The notes under the pieces were generated by a model, which worked only from the letters and a program-made list of their open reading frames with translations, had not been told where the DNA came from and did not search any database. From Mesorhizobium sp. Pch-S (lineage in GTDB: Bacteria; Pseudomonadota; Alphaproteobacteria; Rhizobiales; Rhizobiaceae): a stretch of DNA of 64,000 bases. The position numbers and the translations under genes are program-made. How positions within the stretch are numbered: position 1 is the first letter of the stretch; each line of letters starts with the position of its first letter. Below are positions 18,748-26,755 of this stretch, in pieces. The stretch is taken from NCBI RefSeq assembly GCF_004136315.1, contig NZ_CP029562.1, positions 620,001 to 684,000 of the forward strand. The letters run 5' to 3'.

Positions 18748-19839
18748 TCAGCCCTTCTTCCCGGCGGCCTTCCTGGCCGCCTTCTTCACTGGCTTGGTCG
18801 CCTTGGCCTTCGCTGCGGCGCTGGACGTCTTTGTCTTCACTGAAGCCAGGTCGGTCAGCTGCTTGGTGTAGCTGTTGTGCAGCGCACCGGCACCCCAGCC
18901 CTTGCCCTTGTTCTGTCTGGACAACGCTTCCATGATCGCGACGAGATTGTCATCGCGGATCTTCTCGAGTTCGCGGATCGACCATTTGGACGACTGGTCG
19001 TCTGACTGACCGGCGATCAGGTCGACCAGTTCGTCGTTGAACTCCGGCACGTTGGTGAGCTTGGTCCACGGCCATTGCAGGCATGGCCCGAACTGCGCCA
19101 TGAAGTGGCGCATGCCGGCCTCACCGCCGGCGATGCGGTAGACCTGGAACATGCCCATCTGCGCCCAGCGCAGGCCGAAACCGTAGCGCATGATGTCGTC
19201 GAGTTCCTCGACGGTGCAGATGCCATCCTTGATCAGCCAGAGCGCCTCGCGCCAGGCGGCCTCCAGCAGACGGTCGCCGACAAAAGCCTCGATCTCCTTG
19301 CGGATGACCACCGGCTTCATGCCGATGGACGCATAGATCTCCTTGGCGACCTCGATCGCCTCCGGGAAGGTCTGTGCGCCGCCGACGATCTCGACGAGGG
19401 GCAGGAGGTAGACCGGATTGAACGGATGGCCGACGACCAGCCGCTCAGGGTGTTTCTTCATCGCCACCTGCATGTCGGACGGCTTGATGCCGGATGTGGA
19501 TGAACCGATGATCGAATTGGCGGGCGCATGGAGGTCGATCTCTGCCAGCACCTTGTGTTTCAGGTCGAGACGTTCCGGTACGCTTTCCTGGATGAAATCG
19601 GCATCCGTCACCGCTTCGGCGATGGTCTTGGCGAAGGTGAGCTTGCCTTCCTTGGGCAGACCGCCGGGCAGCATCTGCTTGTAGGCGCGGCGTGCGCCTT
19701 TCATCACTTCGCTGACCTTGCGCGACGCCTCGGGGTCGGGATCGTAGATCGAGACGTCGATGCCGTTGAGCAGAAGGCGCGCGACCCAGCCGGCGCCGAT
19801 GACTCCACCGCCGATGGCGGCCGCTTTTTCGATTGTCAT
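18748..19839 (-). CDS. lcdH: L-carnitine 3-dehydrogenase with Lys/Ala-rich tail
   Basis: 363 residues, 3-hydroxyacyl-CoA dehydrogenase fold. The NAD site is GGGVIGAGWVARLLL at the N-terminus and the catalytic His lies in VVGHPFNPVYLLPLVEI. It oxidises L-carnitine to 3-dehydrocarnitine. Known single-domain enzymes are ~320 residues; this one carries a tail whose last 30 residues contain ten Lys and nine Ala (KPVKKAARKAAGKKG at the end), histone-H1-like. Sinorhizobium homologues instead are fused to a betainyl-CoA thioesterase, which is missing here. The ATG (MTIEKAAAIGG) follows GGGGAACGAC. It is second in the operon. Confidence 0.88.
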   Translation of the reverse strand: MTIEKAAAIGGGVIGAGWVARLLLNGIDVSIYDPDPEASRKVSEVMKGARRAYKQMLPGGLPKEGKLTFAKTIAEAVTDADFIQESVPERLDLKHKVLAEIDLHAPANSIIGSSTSGIKPSDMQVAMKKHPERLVVGHPFNPVYLLPLVEIVGGAQTFPEAIEVAKEIYASIGMKPVVIRKEIEAFVGDRLLEAAWREALWLIKDGICTVEELDDIMRYGFGLRWAQMGMFQVYRIAGGEAGMRHFMAQFGPCLQWPWTKLTNVPEFNDELVDLIAGQSDDQSSKWSIRELEKIRDDNLVAIMEALSRQNKGKGWGAGALHNSYTKQLTDLASVKTKTSSAAAKAKATKPVKKAARKAAGKKG

Positions 19840-19879
19840 TTTTGTCGTTCCCCGAAAGGGCTTCAAGTTTCGACGAAGC

Positions 19880-20797
19880 TTACGCGGCCAGCGGCGCGCG
19901 CTTGGTGAGGTTGAGCTTCTTACGCACCTCTTCCGGCCCGATCACGCGAGCGCCGAGATTTTCGACGATGTTGGCCGCACGTTCGACCAACTGCGCGTTG
20001 GTGGCAAGCACGCCCTTGTCCAGCCAGAGATTGTCTTCCAGCCCGACGCGCACATTGCCGCCGGCCAGAACGGCCGCCGCGGCATAGGCCATCTGGTTGC
20101 GACCGAGCGCGAAGGCCGAGAACGTCCATTCCTTCGGCACATTGTTGACCATGGCCATGAAGGTATTGAGGTCGTCCGGAGCGCCCCACGGAACGCCCAT
20201 GCACAGTTGCACCAGCGCGTCGGGCGCCAGCACCTTCTCTTCCACCAGTTGCTTGGCGAACCAGAGGTGGCCGGTGTCAAAAGCCTCGATTTCCGGCTTC
20301 ACGCCCATTGCCGTCATCATGCCCCCCATCGCGCGCAGCATGCCGGGCGTGTTGGTCATGACATAGTCGGCTTCGTTGAAATTCATCGTGCCGCAATCCA
20401 GCGTGCAGATCTCGGGCAGGCACTGGCGCACATGCTCGACGCGGTTGCTGGCGCCGCCCATGTCGGTGCCCTGCTGCTTGAGGGGCAGCGGGTTTTCGAC
20501 ATCGCCGAACACCATGTCGCCACCCATGCCGGCCGTCAGGTTCAGGACGACGTCGACATTGGCGTCGCGGATTCGTTCGGTGACTTCGCGATAGAGATGG
20601 ATGTCGCGGCGTGGCTTGCCGGTCTCCGGATCGCGGACATGGCAATGCACGATCGCTGCGCCCGCCTTGGCGGCCTCGATCGCCGAATCGGCTATCTGTT
20701 TCGGCGATCGGGGCACATGTGGGCTGCGGTCCTGGGTGCCGCCGGACCCGGTCACGGCACAGGTAATGAAGACCTCGCGGTTCATCGCAAGCGGCAT
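19880..20797 (-). CDS. 3-Dehydrocarnitine cleavage enzyme (BKACE family, DUF849)
   Basis: 305 residues of the beta-keto acid cleavage enzyme family. The metal-binding VHCHVRDPETGKPRRD segment near residue 50 and the VVLNLTAGMGGD strand are typical. With acetyl-CoA these enzymes cleave a beta-keto acid to acetoacetate and a new acyl-CoA; next to carnitine dehydrogenase the substrate is 3-dehydrocarnitine and the product betainyl-CoA. First gene of the operon, 40 bases before lcdH and divergent from the regulator. The ATG giving MPLAMNREVFITCAVTG follows GGGAGGAAAAGCG; an internal ATG four codons on is possible. Confidence 0.85.
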   Translation of the reverse strand: MPLAMNREVFITCAVTGSGGTQDRSPHVPRSPKQIADSAIEAAKAGAAIVHCHVRDPETGKPRRDIHLYREVTERIRDANVDVVLNLTAGMGGDMVFGDVENPLPLKQQGTDMGGASNRVEHVRQCLPEICTLDCGTMNFNEADYVMTNTPGMLRAMGGMMTAMGVKPEIEAFDTGHLWFAKQLVEEKVLAPDALVQLCMGVPWGAPDDLNTFMAMVNNVPKEWTFSAFALGRNQMAYAAAAVLAGGNVRVGLEDNLWLDKGVLATNAQLVERAANIVENLGARVIGPEEVRKKLNLTKRAPLAA

Positions 20798-20874
20798 CGC
20801 TTTTCCTCCCGAAATGCTTTTGACGGATCATTGCGCCGCTTGCCGAAGACTGTTTTGCGTTTTACGAAACAAAC
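20798..20874. promoter_or_regulatory. Divergent promoter region of carnitine operon and regulator
   Basis: This 77-base gap must hold both promoters. The only symmetry I see is an imperfect TTTGCG-TTTTA-CGAAA element near 20852-20867, close to the regulator start. It is a candidate binding site for the GlxA-type regulator, with low confidence. Confidence 0.4.
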
Positions 20875-21855
20875 ATGGCAAAAACCGAAAGGCGTTCAAT
20901 CTTTCTTGCGGAGCGCACGCCGCTCAGGGTCACCCTGCTCGTCTTCTCCGGCTCATCCATCATGTGCGTGGCTTCCGCGGTCGACCCATTGCGGGCAGCC
21001 AACCGTATCACCGGCGAGACGCTGTTCGACTACCGGCTCGTCTCCATGACCGGCGACGCCCCGGTGACCACCTGCGGCCTGCCCGTTGCCGTTTCTGGAC
21101 GTTTCGACCCGGCGGAGGCCATCGACATGCTGGTGGTGATCGCCGGCTTCGGCACGCAAAACTATGCGACCTCGGCATTGCTGGCCGGCCTGAGGCGGGC
21201 AGCACGCACGGCACGCGCCGTCGGCGGCGTCGAGGCGGGAACCTGGCTGGTTGGGCGTGCCGGACTGCTGGAGGGCCGCAGCGCCACCACTCATTGGGAG
21301 GACATGGAGGATTTCGCCGCCGCCTTCCCCGGCAGCGACGTGCGGCCTGACCGTTATGTCATCGACGGCCCTGTCTTCACGTCGGGCGGCGCATCGCCGA
21401 CCTTCGACCTGATGCTGCATCTGGTGCGCTCGCGGCTCGGCATGGCAGTGGCGCTCGATGTCGCCAGCGTCTTCATCTACGACCAGGCCCGCGCTGCAAC
21501 CGACGCGCAGCCACTTGTCTCGCTCGGCCGCCTCGATGGTTACGACCCGCGCCTTGCCCAGGCAATCCGGCTCATGGAAGCACATGTCGACCAACCGCTG
21601 ACGATCGCCGCAATCGCCAGGCGTGCGGGCGTCACTGCCCGCACGCTGGAGAGCATCTTTCGCGCGTCGATCGACGAGACGCCGGGCGCCTACTATTTGC
21701 GACTCAGGTTGGCCGCCGCCAGGCGACTTGTGGTGGATACACGCGTCGCCATGACCGACATTGCCGAACGGACGGGATTTTCATCCGCGGCGGCATTTTC
21801 CAGAGCATTTTCGAAAGCGTTCGGCGAAGCACCGACGAAGGTAAGAAGCGGTTAG
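20875..21855 (+). CDS. cdhR: GlxA-family transcriptional regulator, CdhR-like
   Basis: 326 residues: an N-terminal class I glutamine-amidotransferase-like (DJ-1/PfpI) domain to about residue 190, with GGVEAGTWLVGRAGLL where the nucleophile Cys of true amidotransferases is Glu/Ala, and a C-terminal AraC domain with two helix-turn-helices (PLTIAAIARRAGVTARTLE and VAMTDIAERTGFSSAAAFSRAF). This is the architecture of CdhR, the activator of carnitine dehydrogenase in Pseudomonas. Its divergent position 77 bases from the operon supports direct control of it; the inducer is probably carnitine or a product, by analogy. Confidence 0.82.
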   Translation: MAKTERRSIFLAERTPLRVTLLVFSGSSIMCVASAVDPLRAANRITGETLFDYRLVSMTGDAPVTTCGLPVAVSGRFDPAEAIDMLVVIAGFGTQNYATSALLAGLRRAARTARAVGGVEAGTWLVGRAGLLEGRSATTHWEDMEDFAAAFPGSDVRPDRYVIDGPVFTSGGASPTFDLMLHLVRSRLGMAVALDVASVFIYDQARAATDAQPLVSLGRLDGYDPRLAQAIRLMEAHVDQPLTIAAIARRAGVTARTLESIFRASIDETPGAYYLRLRLAAARRLVVDTRVAMTDIAERTGFSSAAAFSRAFSKAFGEAPTKVRSG

Positions 21856-21866
21856 ACCGCCCAGGA

Positions 21867-22070
21867 TCAGGCGGCGTGGCTGCGAGGCCCGTCGATGAGA
21901 TCGCGCATCTGCTTGGCAAGATGCGCCTCGAAGCGGCCAGCCACCGCGCGGTCCCATTCGTTGGCCGCCTTGGCATCGCTGGCAGGGCGCGGCATCGACA
22001 TCAGCCGGTCGATGATCGAGCCGGCATGCTCACGCGACAGAAGAGCGTCGATTTCATGTTCGGTCTGCAT
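21867..22070 (-). CDS. Small conserved-looking hypothetical protein
   Basis: 67 residues, charged, without signal peptide or membrane segment; HEIDALLSREHAGSIIDRLM and AHLAKQMRDLI look helical. I do not recognise the family. Translation is well supported by AAAGGAGG seven bases before the ATG, the strongest Shine-Dalgarno in this part of the window. It ends 11 bases from the end of the convergent regulator gene. Confidence 0.6.
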   Translation of the reverse strand: MQTEHEIDALLSREHAGSIIDRLMSMPRPASDAKAANEWDRAVAGRFEAHLAKQMRDLIDGPRSHAA

Positions 22071-22238
22071 TCTTCGCCTCCTTTCGATTCGTGTTGGCGA
22101 GGCCTGTATATAGGAAACCTGTGACGGCTTCTTGAAGGCAAGCTCAAGGCGATTGAAAGGCGAACGTAGAAAATTGAGTCACGAATTTGTGCGGATGCGG
22201 TGATTTCGTTTCACCAGCGCTTATTCGACTAAGCGATT

Positions 22239-22748
22239 CTAGAATTTCTTTTCGAACGCCACCGTCGTCAAATCGCTCTCCCACTCCAGGTCGGGATAAC
22301 GGCCTGTCTCCTTGTAGCCAAGCGCCTTGTAGAAGCCCTGGCTTTGCTGATTGAAGCTGTCCGTTTCCAGCCGCACTTGGCCATGACCGGCATCCCGTAT
22401 GGCTTTTTCAGTCTCAATCATTAACGCGCGACCGATACCGAGACGCTGATGGCGCGTGCCGACATGGAGGGCGTCGATGAAATCGTCCTGCCAGCTGACG
22501 AGCCCTGCGACATCACCGTCAACCGTGGCAACAAGGAAATCGAGGCCCTGCTCCTCGACGAAGCGACCACCGACATCTGTCTCGAGATACCGCCGCGCAG
22601 CCTCGGCCGTGATTTCAGGCTGCCAGGTGCTTGCGAAGGTTTCGCTCAGGATGCGCTTCATAGCCGGGAAATCCGCCTCGGTCGCGGGCCGGACGACAAC
22701 CTCAGGAGCTTTTACACCCTCTCTGTGCGAAGCGTCACCCGTTGCCAT
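22239..22748 (-). CDS. GNAT family N-acetyltransferase
   Basis: 169 residues with the acetyl-CoA loop GTRHQRLGIGRALM (Q/R-x-x-G-x-G/A pattern) near residue 110 and the C-terminal strand FYKALGYKETGRY. The start giving MATGDASHREG is preferred over an ATG two codons upstream because AGGAG is then 9 rather than 3 bases away. The acceptor substrate cannot be read from the sequence. Divergent from the NTF2-like gene. Confidence 0.78.
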   Translation of the reverse strand: MATGDASHREGVKAPEVVVRPATEADFPAMKRILSETFASTWQPEITAEAARRYLETDVGGRFVEEQGLDFLVATVDGDVAGLVSWQDDFIDALHVGTRHQRLGIGRALMIETEKAIRDAGHGQVRLETDSFNQQSQGFYKALGYKETGRYPDLEWESDLTTVAFEKKF

Positions 22749-22964
22749 TTCCATATACTCCTGCCGGCCGCGCGGACGCCGTTGTCCATGGCCGCGATCT
22801 CGCCCGGAACAGCGTTTTTCGCAAGCGCCTTCTCTCTCCCCTGTGCTGGACCAGCACTGCCCGGGCCAACGAAGAACATCGCGCCCATTACCTGCCGCGT
22901 AATTGGTTCCGTTCCGCGGTCGGGCGACAAGGTCAGCGTCAAAACCGAAACGAAGGACCCGACC

Positions 22965-23327
22965 ATGACCGACCTCACCGCCATTGCCCGCAACTACTTC
23001 GCCGCCTGGAACGAAGCTGACGCAACACGCCGCATCGGCCTGCTCGACGCCGCCTTCACCCGGGACGTCAGCTATCGCGACCCGATCATGCAGGGTGACG
23101 GCCACGACGGCATGACGCAGTTGATCGAGGGCGTGCAACAGCGCTTCCCTGGCTTCCGCTTCTCGCTGCGCGGTACGCCTGACGGTTTCGGCGAGTTCAT
23201 TCGCTTCTCATGGAATCTCGGCCCCGAAGGCACGGAGTCGGTGATCGAAGGCACCGATATCGGCCTGATTGAGAACGACCGGCTGAAAAACATCACCGGC
23301 TTTCTCGACAAGGTGCCTGCAAGTTAA
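22965..23327 (+). CDS. NTF2/SnoaL-like protein
   Basis: 120 residues, the whole length matching the cone-shaped NTF2-like fold: an N-terminal helix YFAAWNEADATRRIGLLDAAF followed by a curved sheet (VSYRDPIMQGDGHDGM, FRFSLRGTPDG). Such proteins are small isomerases, hydrolases or binding proteins; no catalytic pair can be assigned here. The ATG is set by AAGGACC upstream and the family N-terminus. Confidence 0.72.
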   Translation: MTDLTAIARNYFAAWNEADATRRIGLLDAAFTRDVSYRDPIMQGDGHDGMTQLIEGVQQRFPGFRFSLRGTPDGFGEFIRFSWNLGPEGTESVIEGTDIGLIENDRLKNITGFLDKVPAS

Positions 23328-23332
23328 TACCG

Positions 23333-23500
23333 GTCCTGGATGTGGCCATATCCAGGACGCCTCAATCGCCGGCGTGGCCCATCCGGGCCACTTGGCTTCG
23401 CGCCAACGGGCGCGGCGCGCGGTCGCGCGCTCCAACGGTCATTCAAGATGACCGTTGGGAAATGCGCAGCCACCGCACTCCCCTTTGGGGAGGGTTTGGC
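23333..23500. repeat. Palindrome-dense intergenic element
   Basis: Four hairpins in a row between two convergent genes: GTCCTGGAT/ATCCAGGAC (23333-23358), TGGCCC/GGGCCA (23375-23390), a CGCGC-rich block, and CCAACGGTCAT/ATGACCGTTGG (23432-23458, 11-base perfect arms), then CCCTTTGGGGAGGG. It looks like a mobile or mosaic palindromic unit used as a bidirectional terminator. Confidence 0.6.
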
Positions 23501-23502
23501 GT

Positions 23503-24954
23503 CTACATCGTCCCGCGGATGGCCGGATAAAGCGCGCGATAGCGCTTGTAAGCATCCTCGAAGGCAACAGCCAGGGCCTGCTCCGGCTCGATGGTCGCCG
23601 CGACGGCGGGGGCCGTACAGACCGCGAGCGGATCTGCACCGCTTGCTGCGATGAGGCCTAGCCGCGCCGCGCCAAAGGCGGCGCCGAAGTCGCCATCGGC
23701 AGGCACGTCCACGGGAATGCCGAGCGCGGTGGCGATCGCCTTCAGCCAATAACGCGAGCGCGAGCCGCCGCCGATCGCTGTTACGCGTTGCAGCGTCGTT
23801 CCAGCCGAACGCAGGGCTTCGAGGCTGTCGCGGAAGGCAAAGGCGACCCCTTCCAGCACAGCCTGGGTCAGCGCAGCCCGATGCGATTCATGCTCTAGCC
23901 CGACAAAGGCACCACGAATGGCGGCGTCGTTGTGCGGCGTCCGCTCGCCCGACAGGTAAGGCAGGAAGGTGACGCCGCCCGGCGTCTTGAGCGCATCGCC
24001 GAGTTCACCGGTCAGCTCGCCGGCACTCTTGCCCGTGATGTTCGAGAGCCAGTTGAGCGAATCCGTCGCCGACAAGATGACGCCCATCTGGTGCCAGGTC
24101 GCCGGCAAGGCATGGCAGAAAGTGTGCACCGCGCTCTGCGGATTGGGCAGATAGGACGCGTTGGCGGCAAACAGGACGCCCGAAGTGCCCAGCGAAACAA
24201 AGGCATGGCCTTCCCCGACCGTGCCCATGCCGCACGCCGAGGCAGCGTTGTCACCGGCGCCACCGGCAACCGGAATGCCGGCGTTCACACCCCATTCGGA
24301 GGCAAGCTCAGCGCGCAGACCACCTGCCCGTTCGGTACCTTCGACCAGGGCCGGCATGTGCTTTTCATCGAGTTCCGTCGCGGCCAAAAGATCTGGCGAC
24401 CAGCGCCGCTTTTCGACATCGAGCCAGGAGGTGCCAGCCGAATCCGACATTTCGGACATATGCTCGCCGGTCAGCCAGAACCTCAGATAATCCTTCGGCA
24501 AAAGGACCTTTGCGACCTTCGCAAAGATTGAGGGTTCATTTGCCTTCACCCAGGCGAGTTTGGGCGCGGTGAAACCCGGAAAAACGATATTGCCGGTGAG
24601 CTTGCGGAAGCGTGGATCGACGTCGAGTTTCGCGGCTTCGGTAAAGCTGCGCGTATCATTCCACAGGATGCAGGGCCGCAGCACGGCATCGGCGGTATCG
24701 AGCAAGGTAGCGCCATGCATCTGGCCGGACAGGCCGATGCCCTTGATCGCTGCGAATTCCTTGGCGTGCACCGCCCTCAGTTCGGCGATCGCCTCGCGGC
24801 AGGCGCGCACCCATTCGGCTGGATCCTGTTCCGACCAGCCGTGATGCGGACGCGATACGTCGAGTGAGCCGTGACCCGAGCCGATTATGGCCTGACCGTC
24901 GTCAATCAGCAGTGCCTTGATGCCGGACGTGCCCAGATCGAGCCCGAGATACAT
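23503..24954 (-). CDS. xylB: Xylulokinase
   Basis: 483 residues, the normal length for XylB. FGGY-kinase motifs: phosphate-binding MYLGLDLGTSGIKALLID at the start, HHGWSEQDPAEWV near residue 38, SGQMHG and a C-terminal ATP-site GGGSRSRYWLKAIATAL. It phosphorylates D-xylulose for the pentose phosphate pathway. The ATG follows GGGGAGGAAGGC. No other xylose gene is in view; upstream xylA is usual in rhizobia but a palindromic repeat and an unrelated gene lie there instead. Confidence 0.88.
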   Translation of the reverse strand: MYLGLDLGTSGIKALLIDDGQAIIGSGHGSLDVSRPHHGWSEQDPAEWVRACREAIAELRAVHAKEFAAIKGIGLSGQMHGATLLDTADAVLRPCILWNDTRSFTEAAKLDVDPRFRKLTGNIVFPGFTAPKLAWVKANEPSIFAKVAKVLLPKDYLRFWLTGEHMSEMSDSAGTSWLDVEKRRWSPDLLAATELDEKHMPALVEGTERAGGLRAELASEWGVNAGIPVAGGAGDNAASACGMGTVGEGHAFVSLGTSGVLFAANASYLPNPQSAVHTFCHALPATWHQMGVILSATDSLNWLSNITGKSAGELTGELGDALKTPGGVTFLPYLSGERTPHNDAAIRGAFVGLEHESHRAALTQAVLEGVAFAFRDSLEALRSAGTTLQRVTAIGGGSRSRYWLKAIATALGIPVDVPADGDFGAAFGAARLGLIAASGADPLAVCTAPAVAATIEPEQALAVAFEDAYKRYRALYPAIRGTM

Positions 24955-25019
24955 GCCTTCCTCCCCGTCTGGTCGACTCGCGACCTGGAGCATTTTGTAG
25001 CCAAGCGGGATCACTGGCG

Positions 25020-25090
25020 CTACAAAAATGCTGAGAAAACAAAAACTTAGAGCGTTTCCGCATTTCCGTGAAAAACGGAAACACTCTAGT
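25020..25090. repeat. Dispersed palindromic repeat, second copy
   Basis: Partial copy of the element found after the ABC ATPase: AAAACAAAAACTTA then the palindrome with arms GAGCGTTTCCG and CGGAAACACTC (one base changed in the right arm). It lies upstream of xylB, just past the end of the neighbouring TPR gene. Confidence 0.7.
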
Positions 25091-25169
25091 GTCGTTCGAT
25101 CGCACCTTCTTATATTTTTCGAGTATCGAAAAATATACTCGCCAGTTCTACTTTAAGGGCCCGATCAGG

Positions 25170-26495
25170 TCAATTCGCGTCCAGGGTGGCGGCGCGCTGC
25201 ATGAACAGGGTCGACAAGGGGCTTTCAGGCCGGGCCAGCGCCCGTTCCGCCGTCAGTGCTCTTGCCAATGGTGTATTGCCGTCGCGCAGCGCTGCCTCGA
25301 TCAAGGTCAGATCGATGACATCGCGTTGTGCATGGCTGCCGCCGAAACTGTGCGCAACAGCACGTATAGGTCTCAGCAGCCGCACAGTCTCGGCATAATT
25401 GCCTTCGCCGAAGGCTTTCACCGCCAGTGTCACCGGATGGCCGACATCGCGGGTGAAAGCAGCATTGTCGTCACCCGCCTGCATCGCTTCACGCTGCGTT
25501 TCGAGCAGCGTTCCCGCCGGTGCCTCCAGCCCCGCGCCGACGAAGGCCATCATGGCGTGGGCATCGTTGAAGGCGTAGTTGCCTGCAGCTGCCTTCGGCG
25601 CCCAGTTGGCGGCCAGTTCCGCCCAGCGGCTGCCGACATCGAACCCGCCCAGATGAAGGCGCCAGAGGATCGCCGAGGCATCGACCATGTTGAGCGACAA
25701 TGTCGAGCGCTTGCCATAGATCGGTCCGTCGAACAGCGAAAGCACCTCATCGGTCTCGCCGAGATCGTAGTGGAACAGTGCCAGATGCCACCAGTTGTGC
25801 ACCTGCAGGAAGCTCTCCCGCGTCCAGCCGTCCTTGTTTGCGTGCATCCAGGCAATGCCATCGCGCTGGCGACTTTGCATCTCCATGACATGGGCAACCG
25901 CGTGCTGCGCCCAGCCGTCACGAGGCTCGAGCTCGATAGCGGCACGGCCAAACTGCTCGGCCCGTTTGTAGTCACCGGTTTCTTCAAGCCCGAAGGCCTG
26001 CATGCCGAGAATGGAGTGGCACCCAGGCATCGCCTTGTCCCAGGCTGGCAGGGCGCGGCCGATACGATCACGCAACATGCGGGCATTGCCGGTGAAGAAG
26101 TCGATCTGGTGTCCGGCCTGCAGGGCCAGTGCATCGAGGGGAAAGTCGATCGTGATGTCCTCCAGCACGCGCGACGCTTCGTGCCAGCGTCCCGCAGCCA
26201 GATGACCGAGGGCCATGACGTGGCCCTGCTCACGCGCCGTCGCGGCAAGCGGCAACGCGGCTTCGTGGCAAGAACGTGCGACACCCATCGCCTCGCGTTC
26301 CGTCGCCAGACCGAACAGGTAGCCCTTCAGCACATGCGCCATGACAAAGCCGGGCGCCTCGGCGATGGCCAGATCAACCGAGCCGACGGGATCGCCAACG
26401 AAACGCTGCAGTTCCGAGAGGCCGCGCAGATAGTGCTCACGGGCAGTCGCCGAAGCGCCTGTCAAAGCGAGGCCGGATGTGTCGGTGATCGTCAT
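25170..26495 (-). CDS. TPR-containing protein, TTC38-like
   Basis: 441 residues, no signal peptide. Helical repeat character throughout, e.g. AREHYLRGLSELQRFVGDP, YKRAEQFGRAAIELEPRDGWA and the motif QVHNWWHLALFHYDLGE. This arrangement resembles bacterial relatives of tetratricopeptide repeat protein 38, whose biochemical function is not established. Monocistronic: the next gene starts 260 bases away divergently. I can support the fold, not a role. Confidence 0.7.
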   Translation of the reverse strand: MTITDTSGLALTGASATAREHYLRGLSELQRFVGDPVGSVDLAIAEAPGFVMAHVLKGYLFGLATEREAMGVARSCHEAALPLAATAREQGHVMALGHLAAGRWHEASRVLEDITIDFPLDALALQAGHQIDFFTGNARMLRDRIGRALPAWDKAMPGCHSILGMQAFGLEETGDYKRAEQFGRAAIELEPRDGWAQHAVAHVMEMQSRQRDGIAWMHANKDGWTRESFLQVHNWWHLALFHYDLGETDEVLSLFDGPIYGKRSTLSLNMVDASAILWRLHLGGFDVGSRWAELAANWAPKAAAGNYAFNDAHAMMAFVGAGLEAPAGTLLETQREAMQAGDDNAAFTRDVGHPVTLAVKAFGEGNYAETVRLLRPIRAVAHSFGGSHAQRDVIDLTLIEAALRDGNTPLARALTAERALARPESPLSTLFMQRAATLDAN

Positions 26496-26755
26496 CGGCG
26501 TTCAGTCCTGTCCACTGACAAGCAATATGATTTACGGAAATGTTTCAAGGAAAGCGCGGTCTTGCTCAAAAGCCCGTATTTCCGAATATTCGCAAATCAT
26601 AAACCATGGCAACAAACCGTGTTTGGAAGCACGGGGCAAATCATGGCTTCTTTGTGGCAGCCAGCCTGATCGGCGGTGCGGGGACATTAAACGGGGTTGT
26701 CGAGACGAAAGGTTCTTAGACCAGCAAAAACAGGCAATTGAGAGGGACGATATCC

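Noticed and set aside
17542..18843. 433-codon open frame antisense to the acyl-CoA dehydrogenase
   Set aside because: Shadow frame spanning two real genes on the other strand.
23324..23749. 141-codon minus-strand frame across the xylB 3' end and palindromic element
   Set aside because: Out of frame with xylB and built from hairpin sequence; no domain features.
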